Shown one piece after another: positions 1-9,642 of a DNA stretch of 64,000 bases. Below the pieces are notes generated by a model. It worked only from the letters and a program-made list of their open reading frames with translations. It did no database searches and had not been told where the DNA came from. The stretch lies in assembly GCA_026005095.1 (NCBI GenBank), contig BPKK01000004.1, positions 124,001-188,000 of the forward strand, in the 5' to 3' direction. Source of the stretch: Silanimonas sp. (GTDB lineage: Bacteria > Pseudomonadota > Gammaproteobacteria > Xanthomonadales > Xanthomonadaceae). Each line of letters starts with the position of its first letter. Position 1 is the first letter of the stretch. The position numbers and the translations under genes were made by a program.

Positions 1-672
1 GCGCACAGCGCCACGCATCTCGCCGAAGCCGATGCCCTGCTGCAGACCCAGGCGCGGGCCGACCTCGCGCCCCTGCTCAGTCTCGATGGCCGCAGCCTGG
101 CTCTTGATGGGCTGCATGCCCTGCCCCCGGAACGGGCCCGCCGCGCCCTGCGCCGCTGGATGGACGATGCCGGGGTGCGCCCCACCCGCGATGCTCTCGA
201 ACGCGTGCTGGGCCCCTGGCGCGGGCAACCCAGAGGCCGCGCCCTGCGCCATGCCCAGGGCAGGCACTGGCTGCGGCAATGGGGGGGGCGGCTCTGGCTC
301 ACGCCACGCCGCGCCGCCGCCCCGCCGCCGATGCCGGTGCCCTGGGAGGGACGCGCGCCGCTGCCGCTTCCGGACGGGGGCGAACTCACCCTGCTCGGCG
401 CCCCCATGCTCGCCTCGCCGCTGCGCCTCGCCTTCCGAGCCGATGCCCCCGCCCGCATCCATCTTGCCGGAGCACCACGCCCGCGCCGGCTCTCTGACTG
501 CCTTGCCGGCTTCGGCATCCCGCCCTGGCAGCGCGAGAGCGTGCCGCTGCTGCTCGACGGGCAAGGGGACGTGCTCGCGATCGCCGATCTCGCCTATGCC
601 CCGGCCTTCGACGCCTGGCTGCGCCAGCACCGGGCGCGGCTCGCATGGCGGCCCGGCGAGGCCGGCGGGTAG
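1..672 (+). CDS. tilS: tRNA(Ile)-lysidine synthase TilS, C-terminal part (5' end outside window)
   Basis: TilS converts the wobble cytidine of the AUA-reading tRNA-Ile to lysidine in the cytoplasm, using ATP and lysine. Only the last 223 codons are present, because the frame is already open at base 1. The visible part covers the substrate-specificity region (residues such as RRALRRWMDDAG) and the C-terminal domain, whose PPWQRESVPLLLDG stretch matches the family's PPWxR...PLL signature. The N-terminal ATP-binding P-loop lies outside the window. xseB follows after nine bases, and the xseB -10 element overlaps the tilS stop codon. The start cannot be judged. Confidence 0.85.
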   Translation, partial: AHSATHLAEADALLQTQARADLAPLLSLDGRSLALDGLHALPPERARRALRRWMDDAGVRPTRDALERVLGPWRGQPRGRALRHAQGRHWLRQWGGRLWLTPRRAAAPPPMPVPWEGRAPLPLPDGGELTLLGAPMLASPLRLAFRADAPARIHLAGAPRPRRLSDCLAGFGIPPWQRESVPLLLDGQGDVLAIADLAYAPAFDAWLRQHRARLAWRPGEAGG

Positions 673-675
673 ACT
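670..675 (+). promoter_or_regulatory. Putative -10 element of xseB (leaderless arrangement)
   Basis: TAGACT overlaps the tilS stop codon and ends exactly six bases before the xseB ATG at 682. This is the same TANNNT-N6-ATG spacing seen at four other genes in the window. No clear -35 is visible. Transcription would start at or next to the start codon. Confidence 0.45.
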
Positions 676-681
676 TCACCC

Positions 682-924
682 ATGAGCACGACCCCGACGC
701 CCCCGCAGGACTTCGAGCGTTCGCTGGACGAACTCGAGGCCCTGGTGCAGAAGCTGGAAGCCGGCGATCTTAGCCTTGAAGAATCGCTGGGCGCCTACGA
801 GCGCGGCGTGGCCCTGTACCGCCAGTGCCAGAGTGCGCTGGAACAGGCCGAACTGCGCATCAAACTGCTCGCCGACCCCGCCGACCCCGGCAGCGCTCGC
901 GAGTTCCGCTCCGATGGCGAGTGA
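682..924 (+). CDS. xseB: Exodeoxyribonuclease VII small subunit XseB
   Basis: This is the small subunit of exonuclease VII, which degrades single-stranded DNA together with several copies per XseA. The 80-residue length is typical. The family core is clear: [26 protein letters not shown] near residues 10-35, followed by the second helix [19 protein letters not shown], forming the two-helix hairpin. The gene lies between tilS and ispA and overlaps ispA by 11 bases, so the two are probably co-translated. No Shine-Dalgarno is seen before the ATG, whereas a -10 hexamer sits six bases upstream. Confidence 0.95.
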   Translation: MSTTPTPPQDFERSLDELEALVQKLEAGDLSLEESLGAYERGVALYRQCQSALEQAELRIKLLADPADPGSAREFRSDGE

Positions 925-1840
925 GCCGGTGCTCGGCGCCTGGCGCCGGCGCATCGACGCCTTCCTCGACCAGGCTCTGTCGGCTCCGGCCCGCGCCACC
1001 CGCCTGCACGAAGCCATGCGCTATGCCGTGCTCGGCGAGGGCAAGCGCCTGCGCCCCCTGCTCGTCTACGCCGCCGCCGCCGCCCTCGGCCGCCCGCCGC
1101 AGGGCGGAGTCGATGCCCTCGACCATGCCGCCGCGGCGGTGGAGCTGGTGCACGCCTACTCGCTGGTACACGACGACCTGCCGGCGATGGACGACGACGC
1201 CCTGCGCCGCGGCCGGCCCACGGTGCACGTGGCCTTCGACGAGGCCACCGCCATCCTCGCCGGCGATGCCCTGCAGGCCGAGGCCTTCGCCCTGCTCGCC
1301 GCCGCGCCGGCCCCAGCCGAGGCGCGGGTGGCGGCACTGGCCGAGCTCGCGCAAGCTGCCGGGCTGCAAGGCATGTGCGGCGGCCAAGCCATCGACATGG
1401 CCCTGACCGGCGGCGAGGCCTCGCTGGAGGTGCTGGCCGACATGCACCGGCGCAAGACCGGAGCCCTGATCGAGGCCGCGGTGCTGATGGGCGGCCGGCT
1501 GGCTGGGGCCGACGCGGCGCAGCTCTCCGCCCTGCGCGAGGTGGGCACCCTGCTCGGCCTCGCCTTCCAGATCAAGGACGACCTGCTGGACGCCGAGGCC
1601 GACTCGGCCACGCTCGGCAAGACCGCCGGCAAGGACGCGGCGCAGGGCAAGAGCACCTATGTGCGCCTGCTGGGCCTCGACGGCGCGCGGGCCCGGCTCG
1701 AGGCCACCGCGGATGCCCTGCAGGCGGCGCTTGGCCACCTGCGCGGTCTGACGGACGGGACCGGGCAGGCCGCGGCCGGAAACGGCGACGGCCAGGCCCT
1801 CACGGACCTGGCCATCATGGCCGTGCGGCGCGCGCGCTGA
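914..1840 (+). CDS. ispA: Short-chain polyprenyl (farnesyl/geranyl) diphosphate synthase IspA
   Basis: IspA condenses dimethylallyl and isopentenyl diphosphate into geranyl and farnesyl diphosphate, feeding ubiquinone, undecaprenyl and other isoprenoids. The 308-residue product has the first aspartate-rich motif DDLPAMDDD at residues 87-95 and the second, DDLLD, at 222-226. GKRLRP at 44-49 is the diphosphate-binding segment. I chose ATG 914 because it starts the conserved N-terminus and overlaps xseB, the usual gammaproteobacterial arrangement; the frame stays open upstream to 776. No dxs follows, although ispA is often next to it. Confidence 0.93.
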   Translation: MASEPVLGAWRRRIDAFLDQALSAPARATRLHEAMRYAVLGEGKRLRPLLVYAAAAALGRPPQGGVDALDHAAAAVELVHAYSLVHDDLPAMDDDALRRGRPTVHVAFDEATAILAGDALQAEAFALLAAAPAPAEARVAALAELAQAAGLQGMCGGQAIDMALTGGEASLEVLADMHRRKTGALIEAAVLMGGRLAGADAAQLSALREVGTLLGLAFQIKDDLLDAEADSATLGKTAGKDAAQGKSTYVRLLGLDGARARLEATADALQAALGHLRGLTDGTGQAAAGNGDGQALTDLAIMAVRRAR

Positions 1841-1850
1841 AGCGCTTCGC

Positions 1851-2219
1851 TTACTTCACCAACCGCAGCGCGAAGGGGTAGCGGTAATACTGCCCCTCAT
1901 TGGCTTTGATGGCGGCCAGGATGCAAAGGACGATGTTGCCGATCATCAGCACCGGGTAGAGCAGGAAGCCAATCAGCAGGAAGCTGAGGAAAAAGGCGGC
2001 GATCCAGCCCATCAAAATCGTTAGCTGGAAATTCAGTGCCTCCTTCGCCTGATCGATGAGGAAGGCCTTGTCGCCCTTGTCCTTGTTCACCAGCCACAGG
2101 ATCAGCGGCAGGATGAAGCCGAGAAAGATTCCCGACAGGTGGGTGACGAGGGCCAGCGTCCGGTCTTCGGAAGGCGCATCACTGGTCGGAGCAGGCGGCG
2201 GCGAAAAGGCATCAGACAT
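1851..2219 (-). CDS. DUF4870 family small membrane protein
   Basis: A 122-residue membrane protein of the DUF4870 (Tic20-like) family. After a polar Pro-rich N-terminus come about three hydrophobic segments at roughly residues 28-46, 68-86 and 86-105. It ends with the family-typical IKANEGQYYRYPFALRLVK. The family has no established biochemical role in bacteria. It is convergent with ispA, leaving a 10-base gap, and has its own Shine-Dalgarno (AGGGGAG) just before the ATG. The family assignment is firm; the function is unknown. Confidence 0.82.
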   Translation of the reverse strand: MSDAFSPPPAPTSDAPSEDRTLALVTHLSGIFLGFILPLILWLVNKDKGDKAFLIDQAKEALNFQLTILMGWIAAFFLSFLLIGFLLYPVLMIGNIVLCILAAIKANEGQYYRYPFALRLVK

Positions 2220-2312
2220 GAGACTCCCCTTGGTGCACGGATGCGTGCCGGCACTGTCGTGAATGCGTGAACCCGTGTCAAGGCGCGATGGCCCCGCCGC
2301 CCGGCGCGGGCC

Positions 2313-3674
2313 TCAGCCCCCGGCTCCCCCGGCCACGGTCATCCGTCCCACCAGCACGCTGCCCACGGCGGTGGCCGAGCGCGGGTCGATGTCGCGGCCG
2401 ATGGCCTCGATGGCGGCATACATATCGCGCAGGTTGGAGGCGATGGTGAGTTCGTCCACCGGGTAGGCGATGGCGCCATCCTCCACCCAGAAGCCCGCCG
2501 CGCCCCGCGAGTAGTCGCCGGTCACGGTGTTCACGCCCTGCCCCATCAGCTCGGTGACCACGAGACCCCGGCGCATCCCTTTCAGCATCGCGTCGAAGCC
2601 TTCCGCATTCGCCGCTACCTCCAAGTTGTGCACGCCGCCGGCATTGCCGGTGCTCTCGAGGCCCAGCCGACGCGCCGAATAGCGTGCCGAGCACATAGCG
2701 CGGCGAGCACGCCATCGTCGATCAGCGGCGACTCGCGGGTGGCCACGCCGTCGGCGTCGAAATCGCCGCTGCGCCAGCCACGCGGCAGGTGCGGACGCTC
2801 CAGGATCCGCACCCAGTGCGGGAACAGGCGCTGGCCCACGGCGCCGAGCAGGAAGCTGGCCTTGCGGTACAGCGCCCCGCCCGAGACCGCGCCCACCAGG
2901 TGCGCCACCAGGCTGCGCGCCACCTCGGGCACGAACAGCACCGGGAATGTCGCCGGTGGGGGCCGGGCGCGGATCGAGCCGCGCCAGCGTGCGCTCGGCG
3001 GCCTTGCGCCCCACCTGCGCGGCCGGCTCGAGATCGGCGGCACGCAGCGCGGCGCTGTACCAGTGCTGGCCCTGCATGGCCTCGCCCTCGCCGGCGATCA
3101 GGGCCACGCTGATCGAATGGCTGGTGCTCTTCTCGGCGCCGAGGAATCCGTGCGAATTGGCATACACGTGCAGCCCGGCCTGGGTCGAGACACCGGCCCC
3201 ATCGGCATTGCGGATGCGCGGGTCGAAGGCCCGGCCCGCGGCCTCGGCCTCCAGGGCGAGCTCGATGGCGGCCTCGGCCTCGATCGGCCAGGGATGCCAC
3301 TGGTCGAAATCGCGCGGCGCACGCGCCAGCCGCTCCGGATCGGCGAGGCCGGCCGCCGGGTCTTCCTCGGTGTGGCGGGCGATGGCGCAGGCCATCTCCA
3401 CCGTGCGCTTCAGGCTTTCGGGCTTGAGGTCGGCGGTGCTGGCTTGGGCTTTTCGCTTGCCGAAGTAGACGGTGATCGCCACCCCGCGGTCGCGGGTACG
3501 CTCCACCGATTCCACTTCGCCCATGCGCACATTGACATTGAGTCCGCGCTCGTCGTTCGCCGCCACCTCGGCCTGGCTGGCGCCGAGGCGACGAGCCTCG
3601 GCCAGCGCCAGGGTGGCGAGTTCGGCCAGGGCATCGAGGGTGGGACCGGGATCGTCCGGGGCGTGCTGGGTCAC
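2313..3674 (-). CDS. pmbA: Metalloprotease-like PmbA (TldE), with three apparent +1 indels
   Basis: PmbA (TldE) partners TldD in an intracellular protease that processes peptides such as microcin B17 precursor and degrades some unfolded peptides. The N-terminal 240 residues and the C-terminal 120 (GDYSRGAAGFWVEDG onward) are clearly PmbA. Residues ~244-331 of the straight translation are nonsense. The expected text (VPEVARSLVAHLVGAVSGG, then GGALYRKASFLLG) is in a neighbouring frame. One extra base near 2941-2945, one near 2699-2702 and one at about 2682 explain it: three +1 shifts that restore the frame with no stop. This is either a sequencing error or a damaged gene. darP diverges upstream. 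Confidence 0.85.
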   Translation of the reverse strand: MTQHAPDDPGPTLDALAELATLALAEARRLGASQAEVAANDERGLNVNVRMGEVESVERTRDRGVAITVYFGKRKAQASTADLKPESLKRTVEMACAIARHTEEDPAAGLADPERLARAPRDFDQWHPWPIEAEAAIELALEAEAAGRAFDPRIRNADGAGVSTQAGLHVYANSHGFLGAEKSTSHSISVALIAGEGEAMQGQHWYSAALRAADLEPAAQVGRKAAERTLARLDPRPAPTGDIPGAVRARGGAQPGGAPGGRGLGRGAVPQGQLPARRRGPAPVPALGADPGASAPAAWLAQRRFRRRRRGHPRVAADRRWRARRAMCSARYSARRLGLESTGNAGGVHNLEVAANAEGFDAMLKGMRRGLVVTELMGQGVNTVTGDYSRGAAGFWVEDGAIAYPVDELTIASNLRDMYAAIEAIGRDIDPRSATAVGSVLVGRMTVAGGAGG

Positions 3675-3679
3675 TGCGG

Positions 3680-3685
3680 TATCCT
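3680..3685 (+). promoter_or_regulatory. Possible -10 of darP
   Basis: TATCCT lies 28 bases before the darP ATG, just outside the divergent pmbA start. No good -35 is visible. This is a weak call based on one hexamer. Confidence 0.25.
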
Positions 3686-3713
3686 TGGCGTTGTTTCAGA
3701 CGATGACAGGCGC

Positions 3714-4298
3714 ATGCGCGGACGCGACCCCGAGACCGGCGAATACCTCGACGAGAGCCGCAGCCAGAAGCGGCGCGAGGCGCTGGACGTGCTGGCCATG
3801 GCCGGCAAGCTGATGGAGGCGAGCCGAGCCACCCTGGGGCAGCTGCCGCTGCCGGACGACCTGCGCGCCCTGGTGATCGACTCGCAGCGCATCACCTCGC
3901 ACATCGCGCGCAAGCGGCAGACGCAGTACCTCGCCAAGCAGATGCGCCGCGAGAGCGAGGAGGTGCTGGACGCGCTGCGCGCCGCCCTCGAACACACGAA
4001 AGAGGACGCGCGTCGCGAGGCGGCGGCCCTGCACCGGATCGAGCACTGGCGGCAGCGCCTCATCGACGAGGGCGATGCGGCACTCACCGAGTTCCTGGCC
4101 GCCCATCCCACGGCTGACCGCCAGCAGCTGCGGGCCCTGGTACGCAATGCCCGGGCCGAACGCCTGGCCAATCGGCCGCCGCACAGCTTTCGCGAGCTGT
4201 TCCGCGTGCTGCGCGCGCTGATGGCGGAGGCGGAAGAGGCGGCCGAAGACGAGGTCGGCCTGCCCGATGAGGACGAGGACGCGCCGCACAGCGATTGA
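3714..4298 (+). CDS. darP: Ribosome-associated factor DarP (YjgA, DUF615)
   Basis: A member of the YjgA/DUF615 family, renamed DarP, which associates with late 50S ribosomal precursors and helps their maturation. The 194-residue product is highly charged and helical. It contains the family hallmarks SQKRREALDVLAMAGKLM (near residue 17) and LPDDLRALVIDSQRITSHIARKRQTQ, and an acidic tail. I start at ATG 3714 (MRGRDPETGEYLDES) because the family begins just before this motif and the longer open frame overlaps divergent pmbA. darP next to pmbA is a common gammaproteobacterial arrangement. Confidence 0.92.
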   Translation: MRGRDPETGEYLDESRSQKRREALDVLAMAGKLMEASRATLGQLPLPDDLRALVIDSQRITSHIARKRQTQYLAKQMRRESEEVLDALRAALEHTKEDARREAAALHRIEHWRQRLIDEGDAALTEFLAAHPTADRQQLRALVRNARAERLANRPPHSFRELFRVLRALMAEAEEAAEDEVGLPDEDEDAPHSD

Positions 4299-4300
4299 GC

Positions 4301-5740
4301 TCACGCCTTCGTCCCGCCCACCGTCATCTGGGCGATCTTGAGCGAGGGCTGACCCACGCCCACCGGCACGCTCTGGCCCTGCTTGCCGCAGATGCCCACG
4401 CCGGCATCCAGCTGCAAATCGTTTCCCACCATCACCACCCGGTTCATCACCTCCGGGCCATTGCCGATCAGGGTAGCCCCCTTCACCGGCGCCACGATGC
4501 GGCCTTTCTCGATGAGATAGGCCTCACTGGCCGAGAACACGAACTTGCCGGTGGTGATGTCCACCTGGCCGCCACCGAAGTTCGGGGCGTAGAGGCCGCG
4601 CTCCACCGAGGCGATCATCTCCTCTAGCGTGTGGGCTCCCGGGGCCATGATGGTGTTGGTCATGCGCGGCATGGGCAGGTGGGCGAAGCTCTCGCGACGG
4701 CCGTTGCCGGTGCGTGCCACGCCCATCAGCCGGGCATTGAGGCTGTCCTGCATGTAGCCCTTGAGGATGCCATCCTCGATCAGCACGGTGCGCTGGGTGG
4801 GCTCGCCCTCATCGTCGATGTTGAGCGAGCCGCGGCGCGCGTCCAGCGTGCCGTCGTCGATCACCGTGACGCCGGGCGCGGCCACCCGCTCGCCGATGCG
4901 GCCAGAATAAATGGACGTGCCCTTGCGGTTGAAATCGCCCTCGAGGCCATGGCCCACGGCCTCGTGCAGCAACACGCCGGGCCAGCCGGGGCCGAGCACC
5001 ACCGGCATGGCACCGGCCGGGGCCTCGATGGCCTCGAGGTTCACCAGCGCCTGGCGCAGCGCCTCCTTGGCGAGGCCTTCGGCGCGGCCACCGGCGAACA
5101 GCTCGCGGTAGTCGAAGCGGCCGCCGCCGCCGGCATAGCCGGATTCCCGGCGCCCGCCCTGCTCGACGATCACCTGCACGTTGAAGCGCACCAGGGGCCG
5201 CACATCGGCGGCGAGGGTGCCGTCGCCGCGGGCCACCAGCACGGTGTCCACCGCCGCCGAGAGCGAGACGCTGACCTGCACCACCCGTGGGTCGGCGGCC
5301 CGCACCCAGGCCTCGATCTCGCGCAACTTCGAGAGCTTGGCCTCGGGGCCGAGTCCCTCGATCGGGTCGATGGCCGGGTACAACGCATGCCCAGTCACCA
5401 CGATGCGCTGACCACGCGCCACCTCGGGGCCGCTGCGGCTGATGGCGCGGGCCGCGCGAGCCGATTCACGCAACGCCGGCAGCTCGAGCTCATCGGTGTA
5501 GGCGAAGCCGGTCTTCTCGCCGCTGATGGCGCGCACGCCCACGCCCTGCTCGATGCTGTGGGCGCCGTCCTTGACGATGCCGTCCTCCACCGTCCAACTC
5601 TCGCGGCAGCTGTGCTGGAAGTAGAGGTCGGCCTCGTCCACCCCCGGTCCCATCAGCTCGGCCAGCACCCGCTCGACATCGTCGAAACCGAGGCCGGTGG
5701 GGGCGAGCAGGGTGCGTTCGGCAATGGCGAGGCTGGACAT
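4301..5740 (-). CDS. tldD: Metalloprotease TldD
   Basis: TldD is the catalytic, zinc-carrying half of the TldD/TldE protease. The 479-residue protein carries the HExxxH zinc motif as HEAVGH at residues 259-264, within [18 protein letters not shown]. Downstream glycine-rich and [19 protein letters not shown] segments are typical. I chose ATG 5740 (MSSLAIAE) over the upstream ATG 5812 because it matches the normal N-terminus. It follows yhdP by 74 bases in the maf-rng-yhdP-tldD order usual in this group. Its partner gene pmbA lies beyond darP, and the tail is convergent with darP with two bases between them. Confidence 0.95.
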   Translation of the reverse strand: MSSLAIAERTLLAPTGLGFDDVERVLAELMGPGVDEADLYFQHSCRESWTVEDGIVKDGAHSIEQGVGVRAISGEKTGFAYTDELELPALRESARAARAISRSGPEVARGQRIVVTGHALYPAIDPIEGLGPEAKLSKLREIEAWVRAADPRVVQVSVSLSAAVDTVLVARGDGTLAADVRPLVRFNVQVIVEQGGRRESGYAGGGGRFDYRELFAGGRAEGLAKEALRQALVNLEAIEAPAGAMPVVLGPGWPGVLLHEAVGHGLEGDFNRKGTSIYSGRIGERVAAPGVTVIDDGTLDARRGSLNIDDEGEPTQRTVLIEDGILKGYMQDSLNARLMGVARTGNGRRESFAHLPMPRMTNTIMAPGAHTLEEMIASVERGLYAPNFGGGQVDITTGKFVFSASEAYLIEKGRIVAPVKGATLIGNGPEVMNRVVMVGNDLQLDAGVGICGKQGQSVPVGVGQPSLKIAQMTVGGTKA

Positions 5741-5814
5741 GGTGGGAACCGCAGGCGACCGGATCGGCAAGGTGGGGGCGAGAACGCGCCCGGGCAAGCC
5801 CGGACATGGCAAGG

Positions 5815-8800
5815 CTAGCGCGGGGCACCGGGCGGCGGGCCTTCCGGCCCCTCGACCGGACGCCGTGGGCCGCGCTCGACCACCGTCACCTCGGGCTGGG
5901 CCCAGGGGCCGTTCACCGCGTACACGGTGCGTGAGGCCTGCTTCAGCGGAGTCTGGAACACTGCCTGGGCCACGGCGCCGAGGGCCGCCCCCGCCGGGCC
6001 GCCGGTCACGGCGCCCAGGGCCGGCAGCACGCCGCCGGTCTTGGGCAGCACCTCGATGCGCTGCTCGTACTGCCGGGTGCCGAGGGCGGTGGTGCCGCTC
6101 ACCTGGATTTCGGCCGCCGGGCCGTCGATGCGCAGGTTGCGGGTGGTGGCCGCGCCGCCAGCGAAGCTGAAATCGCCACTCATGGTATTGAAGGCGAAGC
6201 CCTTGGCGAAAAAGTCGCTGAAATCGAGGCTCAGGCGCCGCGGCACCTCGGCGATGGAGACGAGGCCGAGCAGGCGGCCGGTGCCGGGTTCCACCTCCAG
6301 CAGGCGGCCCTTGCCCACGTCGAGGCGCAGGCTGCCGTCGAAGCGATCGAGACGGAAGCTGCCGGGCGAACCGGGCCAGTCGCCGACCATCCGAGCCTTG
6401 ACCGGACCATCCTCCACCATGCCGGCAAAGCCCAGGGCATCGAGCATGCTGCCGAGGCTGGGGGCGCTGAAGTCGAGGTGGAAGCGCGAGCGGGTCTGAC
6501 CGCCGATGCGCGACCAGTGGCCACGGGCCAGCAGCGTGAGCGCCGGCGATTCGGTGCTGAAGCGGTCGACGCGCAGCCCTTCGGGGGTGGGAAAGGCAAT
6601 GAGTTCGGCGCGGCCCAGGCGGGCCTCGCCGAGGCGGAAATCGTCGATGCGGAAACGCAGGGGCGGCAGGCGGGTGGGATCGGTCTGGTCCACCGCCGGG
6701 GCGGCCTCCTCGCCCCCGGTCATCGCCCGGGCATCCACCGGCGGCCAGTGCAGGCGGGCGAAACGCCCCTGCACCTCGCCGCCCTCGGCCTGCGGCACCC
6801 GCACTTCGCCGGCGATGGCCGGGCCGTCGAAGGCGATACGCAGGGCCTCCCCGCCACGCTCGAGGCGTACCCGGCCCTCGCCGAAGCTACGGTCGAGCAC
6901 ATCGATGGCCCCCACCATCACATCGACCGAGGCAAGCCCCCCCGCCCCTTCGCCGCCACCCGCCGCCGCGGCCACCCAGCCGCCCACATCGAGGCTGGGC
7001 AGGCGCCCGACCACGGCAATGCCGCTGGCCGGCAGGGCGGGCGGGACATCCTCGACCGTGCCGAACTCGGCCACCCCGGCAAACGGCCGCTCGCCCTCGG
7101 CGAGGCGCCCGCGCAGGCGCATCAGCCGGCCCAAGGCCAGGTCGAGCGTACCGCCCGGCGCATCGAGCGGCAGTTCCAGGCGCAGGGGCAGCGGGGTGGC
7201 AGCGCTCTTGCGCAGCGGCGCGGGCAAACCGATCCGGGTGCCCACGAGATCGGAGCCGAGCCGCAGCCGCGGCCGTCCGCCCTCCGCCTTCGGCACCTCC
7301 AGCCGCAGATCCCAGAGGCTCTGGCCGCCAAGCCAGGGCTCCAGCCAGGCCACCGCCGGGGCGCGTTCCAGCAACTGGGCCGGTCGGAGTTCCGCCTCCA
7401 GCCGCACCTCGGCCTGGTGGGCCGCGTCGCGCACCTGGTCGCCCACCCGCAGGGTGAAAACCGCCGGGGCGCCGCCAATCCTGGCCGGCAGGGCATCGAT
7501 GAGGAAGCCCTGCTCGGTGAATGGCACGCTGCCGCTCAGGCCCTCCAGCGTGAGGTCCCAGCGGCGGTCGCTGGCGCGGGTGCCGTCGATGGCCAGCACC
7601 CCTTCCACCCGGCGCTCGCCGATGCCGGCCTTGAGCGGCAGTTGCAGGCGAAGATCGAGGGCCGCCGCGCCAGCAAGATCGATGGCATCGATATGCGCTT
7701 TGTGCGCGGCATACAGCGGGCTTCGCGCCACCAGCCGGCGCAGGCCGCCGGCATCGCCACCACCGCGGATCTCGAGCTCGAGCCGGGGCTCGCGGAAATC
7801 GGCGATCCGCCCCGAGGCAGCGCTCACCCGGGCTTCCAGAAGCTGCCCGGAGAGGCCCTCGAGCACCATGCCCGGCCCAGTGAAGACGGCCTCGCCGGCC
7901 AGGCCGGTGGCCGCCGGCCAGCCCGGATGGAAGGCCAGTTCCAGTTCCGAGAGCTCGACCCGGGCATCGAACGCACCCTCGCCCCGACGGAAGGGCCAGT
8001 CGTCGAGATCGCCGCCGATCGCCACCCGACCGTGGCGGCCAAAACCCGCCACCAAGGCCTCGTCCAGCCAGCGCTGTACCGGCTTCGGCATGGTGGTGCG
8101 CGGCCAGTAGCGCTTGGCGGCCACCACCTCGAAATCATCCAGTGCGGCGGCGAGATCGAGCCGCGGGCGGCTGCCGTCGGCCTCGAAGGCCAGGCTGAAG
8201 CGGGTTTGCAGGGCCAGCCCCGGGCCGCGCAGGGCCAGGGCCTCGCTGCCCAGCACCCAGTTCTCCTCCTCGCGCCAGAGCACGAGCTCGCCGGTGAGGG
8301 AAAGCGGCAGGCGCTCGCCGAACTCGGGCGGCCAGTCGAAGCCGAGCGCCGGCGCCGCCAGCGCCAGTACCGCGCCTTGCGGGTCGAACTCCAGCCGGCC
8401 GGCCAGCCCGGACAGGCCGGGCCGGCGCCCGACCGGCGCGAAGCCCACCTCGCGCAGCAGGCCCGAGCCCCGGGCCTCGCCGGCCGGGGCGAGCGGCACC
8501 TCGAGCCCGAGCACCGTCCCCTCCGGCCGCGCCTCGGCCAGCCAGGCGGCAAGGCCGTCGGGCAGGCGGTTGCTCAGCGCCGCCAGTGCCAGCAGCGGGC
8601 CCATGTCGATCCGTCCGGCCTCGACGGCGACATACTCGCCGCCGGCCATCCAGAAGTCTTCCACCCGCTGCCGCCGCGAGCCCTCGAGGAATTCGCCGGA
8701 CGGCACCGAGACCTGCCAGCCCTCGCCGCCGAGCTGCCAGCGGGCATCGAAACGGGCGCGGTCGAAGCGCAGCGGCGGCAGGGCGGTGCCGGCGCGGCGC

Positions 8801-9627
8801 AGGCGCAGGGCCTGCAGCCGGGCATCCAGCTGCACCTCGACGATCCGCCGGTCGGTGAGGCGGGCCCAGGCCCCGAAGCCACCGCCGCCCTCCAGCGCTT
8901 CCACGCCCAGTGCGGCCAGCAGAGGGCCCCAGGCCGGCAGTTCTGCCTGTTCACTGCCCAGCCACAGCCGGCCTTCACTGCCATCGCGGGCCAGTTCCGC
9001 CACCAGGTCGAGCGGCGCCTGCCCGGCCTCGCTCCACAACCGGGCGCCACCGCGCACGCGGGCGCCGCCCACCCGCATGCGGGCGTCGATGCGCGGCAGG
9101 GTGTGGTCGATGCCCCAGCGCTCGGCCTCGATGCGCAGGCGCGCGTCCTGCACCCGAAGCTCGCCGAAGCCCTCGAGCAGGTCGAAGGGATCGCCCCCGC
9201 CAGTGGCCACGGCGCGCGGCAGGCCACGCAGGCTCCAGCGTCCCTCGGCGTCCTGGTGCAGGGCGAGGGTGAGGCCGTCCACGCTGAGCTCGGTGAGCGG
9301 CATGCCCGGGAACAGGCCGGAATAGATCGAGACCTGCAGGTCGGCGCGCTCGATGTGCAGGGTGCGATCGCCCTCGCCGATGGCGAGCCGGCGCAGCGCG
9401 AAACGCGGCCCGGCCCGCGACCAGCGCGCCTCCAGACCGTCGAAGGCGATCGGCTGGCCGACCCGCGCCGACAGCCAGCGCGCCACCTCCTCCGGATGGC
9501 GCTCCACCACCGGCAGGAGCTGGCTCGCCAGACCCACCAGGGTGGCAAGCAGGATCAGCGCCAGGAGCGCCCCGTAGCCAAGGCTGCGGCGCAGGCGGCG
9601 CAGGGAGCGGCGCTGGGGCGCCTGCAT
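5815..9627 (-). CDS. yhdP: YhdP-family AsmA-like inter-membrane lipid transport protein
   Basis: YhdP is a very large inner-membrane-anchored periplasmic protein. With TamB and YdbH it forms the AsmA-like bridges that move phospholipid to the outer membrane. The 1270-residue product begins with a basic tail and one transmembrane helix (about residues 15-38, [20 protein letters not shown]), followed by a long beta-rich, aromatic-poor region. The C-terminal DUF3971/AsmA segment contains [22 protein letters not shown]-type text near residue 1135. rng ends 15 bases upstream, so the two are co-transcribed. Family placement is strong; transport activity is inherited from E. coli work. Confidence 0.93.
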   Translation of the reverse strand: MQAPQRRSLRRLRRSLGYGALLALILLATLVGLASQLLPVVERHPEEVARWLSARVGQPIAFDGLEARWSRAGPRFALRRLAIGEGDRTLHIERADLQVSIYSGLFPGMPLTELSVDGLTLALHQDAEGRWSLRGLPRAVATGGGDPFDLLEGFGELRVQDARLRIEAERWGIDHTLPRIDARMRVGGARVRGGARLWSEAGQAPLDLVAELARDGSEGRLWLGSEQAELPAWGPLLAALGVEALEGGGGFGAWARLTDRRIVEVQLDARLQALRLRRAGTALPPLRFDRARFDARWQLGGEGWQVSVPSGEFLEGSRRQRVEDFWMAGGEYVAVEAGRIDMGPLLALAALSNRLPDGLAAWLAEARPEGTVLGLEVPLAPAGEARGSGLLREVGFAPVGRRPGLSGLAGRLEFDPQGAVLALAAPALGFDWPPEFGERLPLSLTGELVLWREEENWVLGSEALALRGPGLALQTRFSLAFEADGSRPRLDLAAALDDFEVVAAKRYWPRTTMPKPVQRWLDEALVAGFGRHGRVAIGGDLDDWPFRRGEGAFDARVELSELELAFHPGWPAATGLAGEAVFTGPGMVLEGLSGQLLEARVSAASGRIADFREPRLELEIRGGGDAGGLRRLVARSPLYAAHKAHIDAIDLAGAAALDLRLQLPLKAGIGERRVEGVLAIDGTRASDRRWDLTLEGLSGSVPFTEQGFLIDALPARIGGAPAVFTLRVGDQVRDAAHQAEVRLEAELRPAQLLERAPAVAWLEPWLGGQSLWDLRLEVPKAEGGRPRLRLGSDLVGTRIGLPAPLRKSAATPLPLRLELPLDAPGGTLDLALGRLMRLRGRLAEGERPFAGVAEFGTVEDVPPALPASGIAVVGRLPSLDVGGWVAAAAGGGEGAGGLASVDVMVGAIDVLDRSFGEGRVRLERGGEALRIAFDGPAIAGEVRVPQAEGGEVQGRFARLHWPPVDARAMTGGEEAAPAVDQTDPTRLPPLRFRIDDFRLGEARLGRAELIAFPTPEGLRVDRFSTESPALTLLARGHWSRIGGQTRSRFHLDFSAPSLGSMLDALGFAGMVEDGPVKARMVGDWPGSPGSFRLDRFDGSLRLDVGKGRLLEVEPGTGRLLGLVSIAEVPRRLSLDFSDFFAKGFAFNTMSGDFSFAGGAATTRNLRIDGPAAEIQVSGTTALGTRQYEQRIEVLPKTGGVLPALGAVTGGPAGAALGAVAQAVFQTPLKQASRTVYAVNGPWAQPEVTVVERGPRRPVEGPEGPPPGAPR

Positions 9628-9642
9628 GGATTCAGCCCCGGC

